A stretch of 50,741 bases of DNA, taken from NCBI GenBank assembly GCA_949295265.1, contig CASFKR010000001.1:1-50741 (forward strand), read 5' to 3'. Below, in pieces: positions 33,713 through 41,732 of this stretch. The position numbers were made by a program, and so were the translations under genes. This DNA comes from an uncultured Verrucomicrobiota bacterium (lineage in GTDB: Bacteria > Verrucomicrobiota > Kiritimatiellia > RFP12 > UBA3636). The notes beneath the pieces were generated by a model that saw only the letters and a list, made by a program, of their open reading frames with translations, was not told the origin of the DNA and made no database searches. The first letter of the stretch is position 1, and each line of letters opens with the position of its first letter.

Positions 33713-34486
33713 TCAGATGATGCCGAGACGCGCGAAGGCGTGGGCCAGCCCGTCGTCATCCACGCTGTCCGTCACGAAATCGGCGGCTTCCTTGACGTCG
33801 GGCGTGGCATTGCCCATGGCGACACCGACGCCGGAATGCCGGATCATCGGGATGTCGTTGCCGCCATCGCCCAGCGCCGCCGTTTCTTCGAGCGCAAGTC
33901 CGTACTTCTTGCACATGACGTCGATGCCGTGGGCTTTGGACGCGCCCAGCGGAACGACGTCCGTAAAGGTGGGATGCCACCGCATGGTGTCGCAGCCCGG
34001 CATCCATTGCAGCACATCGGCGTCGCGCGCTTCCTCCAGGAAACACATGCCCTGAATCCAGTTGCCTTTCACAATGTCGGCCCACGGGGTCGCTGTTTCC
34101 GGCTCTGCGAGTTTCAGAAGCGTGCAAAAGGCGCGGACCGAGTCGTCGATGGCACTCACGACAAGGCGATGGGCATCGACGAAAATCCACGTGACGCCTT
34201 CCGGCGGGTTTGCGGCCAGCTGCTCAACCGCCGCATGCGGCAGAAAGTTCTGCTCCAGCGGCTGCCGGTTTTCATCGTAGGCGGCGGAGCCGTTTGCCGT
34301 CACCCAGCCGTCGAAGTGGATTTCCGGGAACGGCGGCGTAATGTACAGCGGACGCCCGGTGGCGATGAAGACGCGGACGCCGCGTTGCTGTGCGCGCGCA
34401 ATGGCATCGCGGGCCGATGCCGGTACTGTATGGGTGCGAAACGAAACCAGTGTCCCGTCAATATCGAGAAAAACCGCCCGGATCAT
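33713..34486 (-). CDS. HAD-superfamily Cof-type sugar/nucleotide phosphatase
   Basis: 257 residues. FLDIDGTLVSF (motif I), FIATGRP (motif II), a Lys in SKAHGI (motif III) and LGDGGNDIPMI (motif IV) are the Cof/YbjI-type signature, with a C2 alpha/beta cap at about 80-185. Family members dephosphorylate sugar phosphates, FMN or pyridoxal phosphate; the substrate here is unknown. A consensus-like promoter (34563-34591) lies about 77 nt upstream, so it can start a transcript including cdd. ATG 34486 places the HAD motif at residue 8. Confidence 0.9.
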   Translation of the reverse strand: MIRAVFLDIDGTLVSFRTHTVPASARDAIARAQQRGVRVFIATGRPLYITPPFPEIHFDGWVTANGSAAYDENRQPLEQNFLPHAAVEQLAANPPEGVTWIFVDAHRLVVSAIDDSVRAFCTLLKLAEPETATPWADIVKGNWIQGMCFLEEARDADVLQWMPGCDTMRWHPTFTDVVPLGASKAHGIDVMCKKYGLALEETAALGDGGNDIPMIRHSGVGVAMGNATPDVKEAADFVTDSVDDDGLAHAFARLGII

Positions 34487-34562
34487 GAGAGGGCTCCGTG
34501 TGCAAATGGGTTTCCCGGCACCTTCCCTTTCCTTCAGGTGCAAACCCGCCGGGAAAATAGTA

Positions 34563-34591
34563 ATGGTAGCCGGGAGCGGCGTCCGGGTCAA
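34563..34591 (-). promoter_or_regulatory. Promoter upstream of the Cof-type phosphatase
   Basis: Minus-strand -35 TTGACC (34591-34586) and -10 TACCAT (34568-34563), spacer 17 nt, about 77 nt before ATG 34486. Confidence 0.6.
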
Positions 34592-34651
34592 TGCGTTTTC
34601 GTAGAAAATCCGATGTGCAGCCAGTGGTTTTCCGGAAGTCCGTGCCCGCGC

Positions 34652-35458
34652 TCACGAGGAAAAATGGACGGGGTAAGGTGCGCGCGGCGGCAGGCGCGGA
34701 TACGAGACGGCGGGATAGCCGAACGCCATGGCCGCGGCGGGGGTCACTTCTTCCGGGAAACCCAGCATCGGAACCAGTCCGGCCGCAAAGCTGCTGAACG
34801 CAATCATCGCAAAGCCGTCCCAGACCGTTGCGATGCCTTGCGCGAGCGCCAGCAGCTCGAACGACGTGAGCGCAATGACCGCATCGGTCGCCATGGCTTG
34901 CGGGCCCGTGCCCGCCACCACCAGATGGGGTGCATTCCGGAAGAGCACATCCTGTCCGGCTTCAATCATGGGCCGCAGCAGCCGCAATTCCCGTTGCGCG
35001 CCCGAAAGCGTGTTTTCGCGGATGGCCGTGAGCAACGCCCCATTGGCCTCGCGCCGGAGCCGCTCCATCGCTTCGCCGGAGAAAACCGCGAATACGAGTC
35101 GGCGCCGGTTGACTGCGGTCGGTGCGCTGGAAACAACGCGCAGCATGCGTTCGATGGTCTCCCGCGGCACCGGGACATTCCGGTAACGCCGCACCGAGCG
35201 GCGGGCGGCAATGAGGTTCGCGACGCCCGTGGCGTTCGGGAGCGCGCCCGGTGCCGGGCACTCGCTTGCGGGAACGCCATTGAGCGTGATGGACCCCGTC
35301 GGACAAATCGCGAGGCAATGTCCGCACCCGATGCAACGGCGGTCGGCATGCGCCCCGGGTACGGGACGTCCCTCCTTGAGCTGAAGCAGCCCCGTGACGC
35401 AATCCGAAACGCAAAGCCCGCAGCCCGTGCAGCGGGATGAATCAACCGTGAATTCCAT
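34652..35458 (-). CDS. Nitroreductase family protein with N-terminal 2[4Fe-4S] ferredoxin domain
   Basis: 268 residues. Two ferredoxin motifs, CTGCGLCVSDC (10-20) and CIGCGHCLAICP (42-53), precede a nitroreductase fold from about residue 80. RRSVRRYRNVPVP is the FMN-binding start, and AFGYPAVSYPR near the C-terminus matches the fold's last strand. Such fusions feed low-potential electrons from ferredoxin to FMN; substrates vary and cannot be named. The arrangement is typical of anaerobes. It lies 66 nt after the nucleoside phosphorylase gene; that gap holds two copies of the dispersed 17-bp motif, one degenerate. Confidence 0.9.
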   Translation of the reverse strand: MEFTVDSSRCTGCGLCVSDCVTGLLQLKEGRPVPGAHADRRCIGCGHCLAICPTGSITLNGVPASECPAPGALPNATGVANLIAARRSVRRYRNVPVPRETIERMLRVVSSAPTAVNRRRLVFAVFSGEAMERLRREANGALLTAIRENTLSGAQRELRLLRPMIEAGQDVLFRNAPHLVVAGTGPQAMATDAVIALTSFELLALAQGIATVWDGFAMIAFSSFAAGLVPMLGFPEEVTPAAAMAFGYPAVSYPRLPPRAPYPVHFSS

Positions 35459-35495
35459 GGCAGTGGTGTGGCAAAGGCCCGTCCGGGACCGTTTT

Positions 35496-35512
35496 GTGGC
35501 AGGGGTGTGGCA
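35496..35512. repeat. Dispersed 17-bp motif, one mismatch, with a degenerate neighbour
   Basis: GTGGCAGGGGTGTGGCA on the plus strand in the gap between two genes. A more degenerate form (ATGGCAGTGGTGTGGCA) lies at 35457-35473, overlapping the nitroreductase start codon. Confidence 0.7.
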
Positions 35513-35524
35513 GGTGGGGGCGGT

Positions 35525-36814
35525 TCAGGAGGCTTTGAAGCGGAAGGCGGAAAGCGCCATGGTCTGCAGTTCTTCGGCTTCCTGCTTCGAGCGGGCATGG
35601 AGCCGCAACAAGGAGTCGCCCGGGGCGACGCGCGTTCCGGCCGCGAGAATCCGGTCCGCGCCGACCGCATAGTCGATGGCGTCGGTCACCGCGCGGCGTC
35701 CGCCTCCGAGCAACAGCACGAGGCGTCCGACCGTTTCGGCATCGACCGAGGCGATGACCGGGGTGTCCGCCGTTTCCGGTGGTGCGGGAACATCGACCAC
35801 ACAGGCCGCCGCCGGAAGGACGGCTTCAGGCGACTCAGCGATGCGCGGATTGCCGCCATGTGCTTCAACCATGCGTGCAAAGACGTCGAGCGCCGCGCCC
35901 GAAGCGAGCTTTTCCGCGAGCAGCGCGCGCGCCGCCGCTTCGTCTGCGGCCACGCCGGAGAGCGTCAGCATCGGCACCGCCAGATCCAGCACCAGACGGA
36001 GCGTCGACGCCGGACCGCGCCCTTGCAGCATTTCGACCGATTCCCGGATTTCCAGCGCATTGCCGACCGCCGCGCCGATGGGCTGATTCATGTCGTTGAC
36101 AAGCGCCGTCGCCTTGCGGCCCGCTCCCCGCGCGCCGTTGACCAGCGACTCCGCCAGTGCGCGCGCCTGTTTCGGCGTTTTCATGAAGGCGCCCGATCCC
36201 CATTTGACATCGAAGACGAGCGTTTCTGCGCCTTCAGCCAGCTTTTTCGAGAGAATCGATGCCGTGATGAGCGGAATGGAGGGCACCGTTCCTGTGACAT
36301 CCCGAAGCGCATAGAGTTTGCGGTCTGCCGGTGCCAGACGATCGGTCTGACCAATGATGGAGCATCCGACCCGCTCGAGAATGTCGCGGAATTTTTCCAC
36401 CGGAACGGAGGTCTGGTAGCCCGGGATGGAATCGAGTTTGTCGAGGGTGCCGCCGGTTATGCCCAGTCCGCGTCCGCTGATCATGGGAACGGCCACGCCG
36501 CAGGCGGCCACGAGGGGTGCGAGCGGGATGGAAAGCTTATCGCCGATGCCGCCCGTCGAATGCTTGTCGGCGGTGGGCCGCGAGAGCGTCTCCCAGGTCA
36601 GCGTGTCGCCGGAGCGCATCATCGCGTCGGTCAGCGCGAGCGTTTCCTCATTCGTCATGCCCTGAAAATAGACGGCCATGGCGAAGGCGGCCATCTGATA
36701 TTCCGGCAGCTGATTGTTTGTGAAGCGGTTGATGAGCTCTTTAATCTCTTCTTTGCTGACGGCTTTGCCGTCGCGTTTCGCTTCAATGACCCATTGCGGG
36801 ACAAAATCTTTCAT
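35525..36814 (-). CDS. Pyrimidine-nucleoside/thymidine phosphorylase
   Basis: 429 residues. DKHSTGGIGDKLS is the phosphate-binding loop, and SGRGLGITGGTLDKLDSIPG is the family signature (Asp replaces the more usual Glu). KWGSGAFMKT and the C-terminal GDSLLRLHA region complete the three-domain enzyme. It splits uridine and/or thymidine with phosphate. The Lys at position 108 in SMSDKLSLPL-type loops separates PyNP from TP poorly by eye, so specificity is left open. First gene of the salvage cluster, with a promoter at 36904-36932; start ATG 36814. Confidence 0.93.
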   Translation of the reverse strand: MKDFVPQWVIEAKRDGKAVSKEEIKELINRFTNNQLPEYQMAAFAMAVYFQGMTNEETLALTDAMMRSGDTLTWETLSRPTADKHSTGGIGDKLSIPLAPLVAACGVAVPMISGRGLGITGGTLDKLDSIPGYQTSVPVEKFRDILERVGCSIIGQTDRLAPADRKLYALRDVTGTVPSIPLITASILSKKLAEGAETLVFDVKWGSGAFMKTPKQARALAESLVNGARGAGRKATALVNDMNQPIGAAVGNALEIRESVEMLQGRGPASTLRLVLDLAVPMLTLSGVAADEAAARALLAEKLASGAALDVFARMVEAHGGNPRIAESPEAVLPAAACVVDVPAPPETADTPVIASVDAETVGRLVLLLGGGRRAVTDAIDYAVGADRILAAGTRVAPGDSLLRLHARSKQEAEELQTMALSAFRFKAS

Positions 36815-36903
36815 GGTGAATGGCTCGTGTTTGTGCGGGAAAACGCATCGGACCGAACGTCCCCCGGATGGAAATCCCAAAACCAAGGTTTCTGACTGAT
36901 TCC

Positions 36904-36932
36904 ATCATACCCTATCGCCTGAAATCCCTCAA
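36904..36932 (-). promoter_or_regulatory. Promoter of the nucleoside-salvage cluster
   Basis: Minus-strand -35 TTGAGG (36932-36927) and -10 TATGAT (36909-36904), spacer 17 nt, giving a leader of about 83 nt before ATG 36814. Confidence 0.6.
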
Positions 36933-36992
36933 GGCAATGCCACTTCCGCCTCTCCCGGAGGGGCGGGTGCCCCGGTTTCGTCTTTCCTCCCG

Positions 36993-37041
36993 TTCCGACC
37001 AAAGTGTCAAATAAGGGCTTTCTCCCGGCGGTCCCGCCTGC
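36993..37041 (+). repeat. Intergenic repeat R2, copy A
   Basis: Starts GTTCCGACCAAAGTGTCAAA and ends in a short GGCGG/CCGCC hairpin. About 80% identical to 40978-41030 in the same orientation. The rest of 36933-37316 holds no credible gene. Confidence 0.75.
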
Positions 37042-37316
37042 GCATAGTCGACGCATGCGAAGCCGATAAGGCGCCTATCGCCGGGATTGGGGGCACTGAA
37101 AATACAAAAACAGAGGCGCTGGTCTCGCTTCAATACTCTGGAATAACGATCCGGCGAAGAGTCTACCAGTGTCCCTGACAGGCACAAGAATGAAGGAACG
37201 AATAAAGTCAACAACAGTTGCAGGCTGTGTGAGAAAACCTGGAAGATCTGACCGGTAGCGGCGGCTGTTGGCAAGGTACACTTTCTGAGCGTGCGCCTTC
37301 TTCATTCGTTCGTGCG

Positions 37317-37354
37317 CAAAATAAAAGGCTCTGCGGGCAGAAGCCGGCAGAGCC
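37317..37354 (-). terminator. Terminator downstream of the lipoprotein gene
   Basis: 8-bp perfect stem GGCTCTGC (37327-37334) / GCAGAGCC (37347-37354), followed on the minus strand by TTTTATTTT. Confidence 0.75.
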
Positions 37355-37378
37355 GAAAAGCAATGACAATCTGTTTGT

Positions 37379-37453
37379 TTAGAACGAGAAGGTAACCTGA
37401 GCACCGGCGTGGAGTGCTTTCCATTCCGTCAGGTAACGTTCTTGAAGACGCTG
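37379..37453 (-). pseudogene. In-frame 24-codon tail after the lipoprotein stop
   Basis: Directly after the TGA of the lipoprotein gene the same frame stays open for 24 codons to a TAA at 37379. It ends HAGAQVTFSF, which looks like the last strand of an outer-membrane beta-barrel (terminal Phe). It may be the 3' remnant of a deleted barrel gene or a tail cut off by a nonsense change. Confidence 0.35.
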
Positions 37454-37906
37454 TCAGTTATTGACGCCGTCCAAAGTAATCCCTGCTTTATTGAGGTCTT
37501 CTTTGCCCTGTGGATCGTAAAGATAGTAGTAGAGCAGTTCCCGTTCATTGAGCGTATTGGCGTCAATGGCCGCCTGTGGAATGCCCCAGAGAATGGAAAG
37601 CGGCCAAAAGAGCAGATTGACGGCACCATAAATCGCCTGTGTTGAATCACTTCCCTGACCAAAGGCCAGGTAGAAGTTTCCGAATCCCGGGAGGATGTTC
37701 AGCAGGGCTGCTGCAGCCGGGTTGTTAGGACGCTCAAAATAGCCGACCGGGTGATCAATCGTCACGCTGGCCGCTTCCAATTGCCGGAGCTGAATGGTCT
37801 CCTGACGGGATAAATGCGCACAGCCGCCCCCCAGAATGAGGAGGAACAGGCACAGCGACAACATGCTCAGTTGCGTTACAGAAAAGATTGGTTTGTTTTT
37901 GTTCAT
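37454..37906 (-). CDS. Small predicted lipoprotein, unknown function
   Basis: 150 residues. A basic N-terminus (MNKNK), a hydrophobic stretch at 13-27 and a lipobox ending GGGC (Cys about 29) predict signal peptidase II processing and lipid anchoring. The mature part contains a Gly/Pro hydrophobic segment ALLNILPGFGNFYLAFG, then NLLFWPLSILWGIPQA and an acidic end. I do not recognise a family with certainty; LLNxLPGFG-type segments occur in small membrane-associated proteins. GC content here is visibly lower than in flanking genes, suggesting acquisition. ATG 37906 is preferred over one 18 codons upstream because it gives a normal signal peptide. A decayed relative lies at 38330-38479. Confidence 0.7.
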   Translation of the reverse strand: MNKNKPIFSVTQLSMLSLCLFLLILGGGCAHLSRQETIQLRQLEAASVTIDHPVGYFERPNNPAAAALLNILPGFGNFYLAFGQGSDSTQAIYGAVNLLFWPLSILWGIPQAAIDANTLNERELLYYYLYDPQGKEDLNKAGITLDGVNN

Positions 37907-38275
37907 AATGTTCAAGTGTAGGTTCGTTTTATCTGGAATGAATACTTTCTTTAGTTCCAACTGATATTCTTTTCTTCGGTTGTGAATGTAGTAGAGATTA
38001 GATTTTTAAGCTTGCCTCTGTCTGAATGCCGAAACAGCAGACACATATGTTAGGCGTAAATGCAATGTAAATCGAAAGATTAGACGGAAATGGAGTGAAT
38101 GAGCTTGTTAGAAAAAGTAAAATCTTCTTTCTCGTCCCCCGAAGGGGTGCGCCCCCGGGGACGGACGGGCGGGCACGTCTTGAATGATAACACTTCTTGT
38201 GAAAAAAAAAAACGAAAAATCTGAATTCGAAGGTAAATAATCTGTCGCCGTCTTCGGCACCCTTTGAGTGTGGAC
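37907..38275. other. Low-GC intergenic sequence upstream of the lipoprotein
   Basis: AT-rich, no credible gene. Contains G/C runs near 38138-38170 (CCCCGAAGGGG and CCCCCGGGG) that can form hairpins; presumably also holds the lipoprotein promoter, which I could not define. Confidence 0.3.
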
Positions 38276-38390
38276 TAACTCTTCAATTCTCAATCGGTTA
38301 ACCACTTTGGAGCATTTGGGACTGCGCAAAACGATCTGTCTTTTGCCGTAAAAGAGGCTGTTTTGCCGAAAAAATCCTGTCACAAGAGCT
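38276..38390. repeat. Diverged direct repeat, copy 1
   Basis: Starts TAACTCTTCAATTCTCAATC and ends around AAAAAATCCTG. Alignable with 38753-38865, which has the same order of blocks (TAACTCT, CTCAAT, GTTA, TTTT..CCG, AAAAGAG.CTGT, AAAAAATC). Confidence 0.45.
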
Positions 38391-38479
38391 GGAAAGACGG
38401 TTCCGAATCCCGGGAGAAGATTCAGCAGACCCGGCAGCCATATGCTCCGTCGAGCTGCAGATGGGATTGGGTTGTTCAT
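38330..38479 (-). pseudogene. Decayed copy of the lipoprotein's central segment
   Basis: The minus strand reads LPGLLNLLPGFGTVFPALV, matching ALLNILPGFGNFYLAFG of the lipoprotein. DNA around 38401-38439 also aligns with 37677-37718 (shared TTCCGAATCCCGGGAG). It lacks the signal peptide and the conserved C-terminal half and soon becomes unrelated sequence. Confidence 0.6.
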
Positions 38480-38752
38480 GCTCTTCTGTGGGTTTTGATG
38501 GGTTTAGGAGGAAAATGAGGCTGCGATCCGGTTTTATTTTCGCCTTGCCGGATGCGTGAAGGCAGACTGTCTTTTGAGCGGATGACAATCCGCAGCCATA
38601 TCGTACTAATAAACACCAAAACAGACGAAAAGTCAAGGGCGACAATGAAAAACCTGTACACGCATTTTGTGCTGGAAAAGACTGAAAACTCAATGTCAAG
38701 AGGTAAATGCCGGTTCAGGCAGATTTTTTGACGTCCAGTTGGAATTCTGAAT

Positions 38753-38865
38753 AACTCTCCATTCCTCAATGAGTTACGCTTCTGTAAAAGCCGTATTTGC
38801 GTATTCAGACGTATTTTTTTATCCGCAAAAGAGCCTGTATTTTTGCATAAAAAATCGCTGCAGAG
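38753..38865. repeat. Diverged direct repeat, copy 2
   Basis: Second copy of the block at 38276-38390, here without the adjoining LLNLLPGFG segment. The stretch between the copies (38480-38752) is AT-rich without a convincing gene. Confidence 0.45.
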
Positions 38866-39162
38866 AAACTCCGATTCGGCCGGTGTCCGTCGGCCTCTCC
38901 GCCGATACTTCGCCGCGCAGGCTTCGTTGCGGCCCCGGTGCTGGCTGTGAAGCGTGAGGATTCGCTTCGCTTATCCTTCGCAGTACAGTTTGACCCCTTC
39001 AGGGTCGGAATATAGGGGGCGTTCTATCTCGGGATTCGCCGACGCTCATCCCGAGGGCGGCAATCTGCCGCTTGAGATAGTGCGCACCCCTTCGGGGGTC
39101 GTAGCGGCAGCTACGCTGCGCTGGCACCGCATGGCGCCGTTGCGCGCTGACCTCATCGCACT
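38866..39162. other. GC-rich noncoding stretch with hairpins
   Basis: No credible gene. Holds several short inverted segments (for example GAGGATTCGCTTCGCTTATCC). From about 39085 a run containing CACCCCTTCGGGGGTCGTAG weakly resembles the start of the repeats at 41312 and 46000. Confidence 0.35.
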
Positions 39163-39225
39163 GGGGCTACTGGGGCAACTGGGGCAACTGGGGCTACTGG
39201 GGGCACTGGGGCAACTGGGAGTACT
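39163..39225. repeat. Nine-base minisatellite (CTGGGGCAA-like)
   Basis: Seven consecutive 9-nt units of the form CTGGGGCWA, with GGGGGCA and GGGAGTA variants toward the end. Not coding on either strand as far as can be judged. Confidence 0.75.
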
Positions 39226-39412
39226 GCGCTAGCTCATCTCCGTGCGCTGGCGAATTGTCCTGTTCGGCGTGTCAGCGCTGGCTCTGCCGTGTGGTCCCGC
39301 TTCCGTGTGGCTCGCTCCAGAGGCTTTGCCGCAGTTTTACGGTGTCCATACACCATTTGCCCCGCCGTGACAGGAACACGGACGGGGCTGAAAGGCAGCT
39401 GGAACTGCGGGT

Positions 39413-39498
39413 TGGTGCCTGAGGCGGGAATCGAACCCGCACGCTCTTGCGAGCAAGGGATTTTAAGTCCCCTGTGTCTGCCATTTCACCACCCAGGC
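39413..39498 (-). tRNA. tRNA-Leu (anticodon UAA)
   Basis: 86 nt including an encoded CCA. Acceptor GCCTGGG pairs with CCTCAGGC (one G-U). The D-arm is followed by an anticodon loop CTTAAAA with anticodon TAA, a long variable arm CTTGCTCGCAAGAG typical of class II tRNAs, and a T-arm with GGTTCGATTCC. It starts 7 nt after the stop of the AICAR formyltransferase gene on the same strand, so it may be processed from that transcript. A 10-bp hairpin (39360-39387) follows. Confidence 0.95.
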
Positions 39499-39505
39499 GG
39501 GTATG

Positions 39506-40780
39506 TCAGTGCTTGAAGGAGCGCTGACCCGTAAAGACCATGGCTACATTGTGCTCGTTGCAGCAGTCAATGACATCCCAGTCGCGAAGTGCACCTCCGG
39601 GCTGGACAACGGCCGTCACGCCTTCGCGGATGCCGACCTCCAGACCGTCCCGGAAGGGGAAGAAGGCGTCGGAAACCATGGAGGCGCCGATGAGACCGCC
39701 CTTTTGCGCGGCGGCCGCTTCATCCGCCTCGGCACGGCGGCGCGCGCCTTCTTCCGCGCCGAATTTCTGGTCGAGTTCGTTGTACGGCGTCTGCCATTTC
39801 TCCCATGCAATCCAGTCGGCGAGTTTTTTGTAGGCTTTGTCGCGGGCGATTTCCGCCACGCCCACGCGATCCTGTTCGCCGGTGCCGATGCCGACCGTGG
39901 CACCATCCTTGACGTAGAGGACGGAGTTGGACGTGACGCCCGCTTCGACGAGCCAGCCGAACAGCAGGTCATCGAGCTCAGCAGGGGTGGGCTGACGGTT
40001 TACGCGGTGCATCGTGCCATCTTTTTTGCGGAAGCACTCCGCCGGGAGGAAATCGGCGGTGGTCCGGGCTTTGGGCACGAACGACCACTGGGCGACAAGG
40101 CCGCCATCAATGAGCGACTTGAAATCGATAAAGCGCGATGCGGCAAAATCGGCAAGCCGCGCCATGTTGCCGATTCGCATGACGCGCAGATTTTTCTTTT
40201 CCGCGAAAATATCCATCACGCCGGGCGCGAATTCCGGAGCGACCACGACCTCGGCATAGTTTTCCGCGATGAGACGCGCCGTTTCGACGTCGCATTCGCG
40301 GTTGAGCGCGATGCACCCGCCGAAGGCGGCCAGCCGGTCGGCTTTGTTTGCCCGGTAATAGGCATCCGAGAGGGAGTCAGCCCAAGCAACGCCGCACGGG
40401 TTGTTGTGCTTGATGATGACGGCGCACGGCTTCTGATGGAGATAGCGCAGGATGTTGAGCGCGTTGTCGGCATCCGTCAGGTTGATTTTGCCGGGGTGTT
40501 TGCCGCTCTGCAGCAGTTCGGGTTCACTCGCGAGGGTCTGTCCGGGCTGGATGCACTGGACATCGCCGAGGACGAGATTGCCGTTGATGAGCTTGTAGAC
40601 GGCGGCCTCCTGACCGGGATTTTCCCCGTAGCGAAGCCCTTTGGCCACGCCGTCAATCAGCCAATGCACCTTTTCGTAGACGAGGGTCTGGGTCTTGGGA
40701 CCGTCGATAAAGCGGATTTCCATTCGCGGCGTGAAATGGTCATCCATGATGGTTTTGTAAGCTTGCTTGAGATCGTCCAT
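39506..40780 (-). CDS. Stand-alone AICAR formyltransferase (PurH C-domain only)
   Basis: 424 residues. AICARFT motifs: LRYGENPGQEAA, then IIKHNNPCGVAWA with the catalytic Lys-His, AFGGCIALN, DGATVGIGTGEQDRVG and, near the end, SDAFFPFRDGLE. It uses 10-formyl-tetrahydrofolate to formylate AICAR in purine synthesis. The IMP cyclohydrolase half that precedes this domain in bifunctional PurH (about 200 residues) is absent, so closure to IMP must be encoded elsewhere. ATG 40780 starts MDDLKQAYK; an upstream in-frame frame reads through repeat sequence and is unlikely. No purine-synthesis neighbours are present. Confidence 0.9.
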   Translation of the reverse strand: MDDLKQAYKTIMDDHFTPRMEIRFIDGPKTQTLVYEKVHWLIDGVAKGLRYGENPGQEAAVYKLINGNLVLGDVQCIQPGQTLASEPELLQSGKHPGKINLTDADNALNILRYLHQKPCAVIIKHNNPCGVAWADSLSDAYYRANKADRLAAFGGCIALNRECDVETARLIAENYAEVVVAPEFAPGVMDIFAEKKNLRVMRIGNMARLADFAASRFIDFKSLIDGGLVAQWSFVPKARTTADFLPAECFRKKDGTMHRVNRQPTPAELDDLLFGWLVEAGVTSNSVLYVKDGATVGIGTGEQDRVGVAEIARDKAYKKLADWIAWEKWQTPYNELDQKFGAEEGARRRAEADEAAAAQKGGLIGASMVSDAFFPFRDGLEVGIREGVTAVVQPGGALRDWDVIDCCNEHNVAMVFTGQRSFKH

Positions 40781-40876
40781 CGTCTTCGTGCATTCCGGGG
40801 TTAAAGGTGCGGAAATGGTAGCATATGCGCCGCGTTTATGAAAGTGCGCGCCGTGTTTCAGCCTTATCCCGGATTT

Positions 40877-40946
40877 TTGAGCCACACGGAGGAAGGTTGT
40901 GAAACTCAGCCTCGCGAAGAATTTAGATAATTGAGCCACACGGAGG
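40877..40946. repeat. Pair of 16-bp direct repeats
   Basis: TTGAGCCACACGGAGG occurs at 40877-40892 and again at 40931-40946, exact, 54 nt apart. It lies just before intergenic repeat R2. Confidence 0.7.
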
Positions 40947-40977
40947 GGCGAAGCCCCCTTCTGAAGTCTCTACTAAC

Positions 40978-41030
40978 GTTCCGACCAAGGTGTTAAATAA
41001 GGACTTTTTCTCGGCGGCAGAGCCGCCTGA
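40978..41030 (+). repeat. Intergenic repeat R2, copy B
   Basis: Same element as 36993-37041; here the terminal hairpin is GGCGGC-AGA-GCCGCC, so the two copies differ while keeping pairing. The sequence from here to 41311 holds no credible gene. Confidence 0.75.
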
Positions 41031-41311
41031 ACGAAGTCAGTGCAACCATTGGAACGACGGCAAAGTTATTTTACTGAGACTTTCGGGTGAAAAAGGATTG
41101 GCGGACTATTCACGAGTATCTAGTCTTAAAAAGAGGCTGCAGGAGCCATCTTTCAAGAAATCTGGATCAATTATCCCGAAAAAAAAAGGATAAGCGCCCC
41201 GCGTTTTCCGGGGATTCTCGGTAAATCGTCGGTCGCGCAGGCGGTTCAACCTGAGTCCGCGCAGACACAACGGGGGAGGACGGATGAGGAGGCACGGATG
41301 TGCCATTCTAC

Positions 41312-41413
41312 GCATGATTAGCCCCCCTTCGATGGTCGTGGCCGCGCGAGCGCGACAGCGGTGCGGCGTGGGCGTGGTGGTATCGTTGCGCTGAAAGCCT
41401 TGCCGACATCTGC
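41312..41413 (+). repeat. Intergenic repeat R1, copy 1
   Basis: From GCATGATTA to GCCGACATCTG; about 80% identical to 46000-46093. Preceded at 41291-41304 by the hairpin GGCACGGATGTGCC, which resembles the hairpin in the minisatellite following the second copy. Confidence 0.75.
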
Positions 41414-41622
41414 GGCTGCCGGGTTGCTGGGTCTGCGGTAGCTCCGCTGCGTGCAGTAACGAGCCGTCGTGTTCGTCCTGTACGTCCTGTCTGTCCTGTC
41501 TGCGCTGGCTGCGCGTCTGATGATTGCGTCAGAAACCGGGGCAGCCACTCCCTCCGGTTGGCTCAACCGACGCAATTCGCGTGCGCGTACGCGAGCGTGA
41601 CAAATTATATGAAATGGTTTGG

Positions 41623-41651
41623 TTGTGAGGACGGGCTCATTTTGCTAGACT
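41623..41651 (+). promoter_or_regulatory. Possible promoter of the thiM operon
   Basis: TTGTGA (41623-41628) and TAGACT (41646-41651) with 17-nt spacing, 82 nt before ATG 41733. No TPP riboswitch core (CTGAGA and its partner loop) is visible in this leader. Confidence 0.4.
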
Positions 41652-41732
41652 CCGCACCCATAAAATCACGGAGAAGGTCATGTACGCTTTGGTGCAAGGG
41701 TTCTCCGCAATCTCTTTTATTTTACGAATTGT

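Noticed and set aside
28252..33720. Plus-strand open frame of 1822 codons
   Set aside because: Arg/Gly/Asp/Glu/His-rich shadow of nadE, glmS and neighbours, whose products have intact catalytic motifs; long antisense frames are expected at this GC content.
37075..37404. Minus-strand reading frames of 109 and 120 codons between PyNP and the lipoprotein
   Set aside because: They run across a terminator and an intergenic repeat and show no domain-like sequence.
40990..41193. 67-codon reading frame
   Set aside because: Begins inside intergenic repeat R2, with no homology-like features.
41590..41732. TPP riboswitch before thiM
   Set aside because: The conserved CTGAGA and partner-loop sequences of the THI element are not present in the leader.
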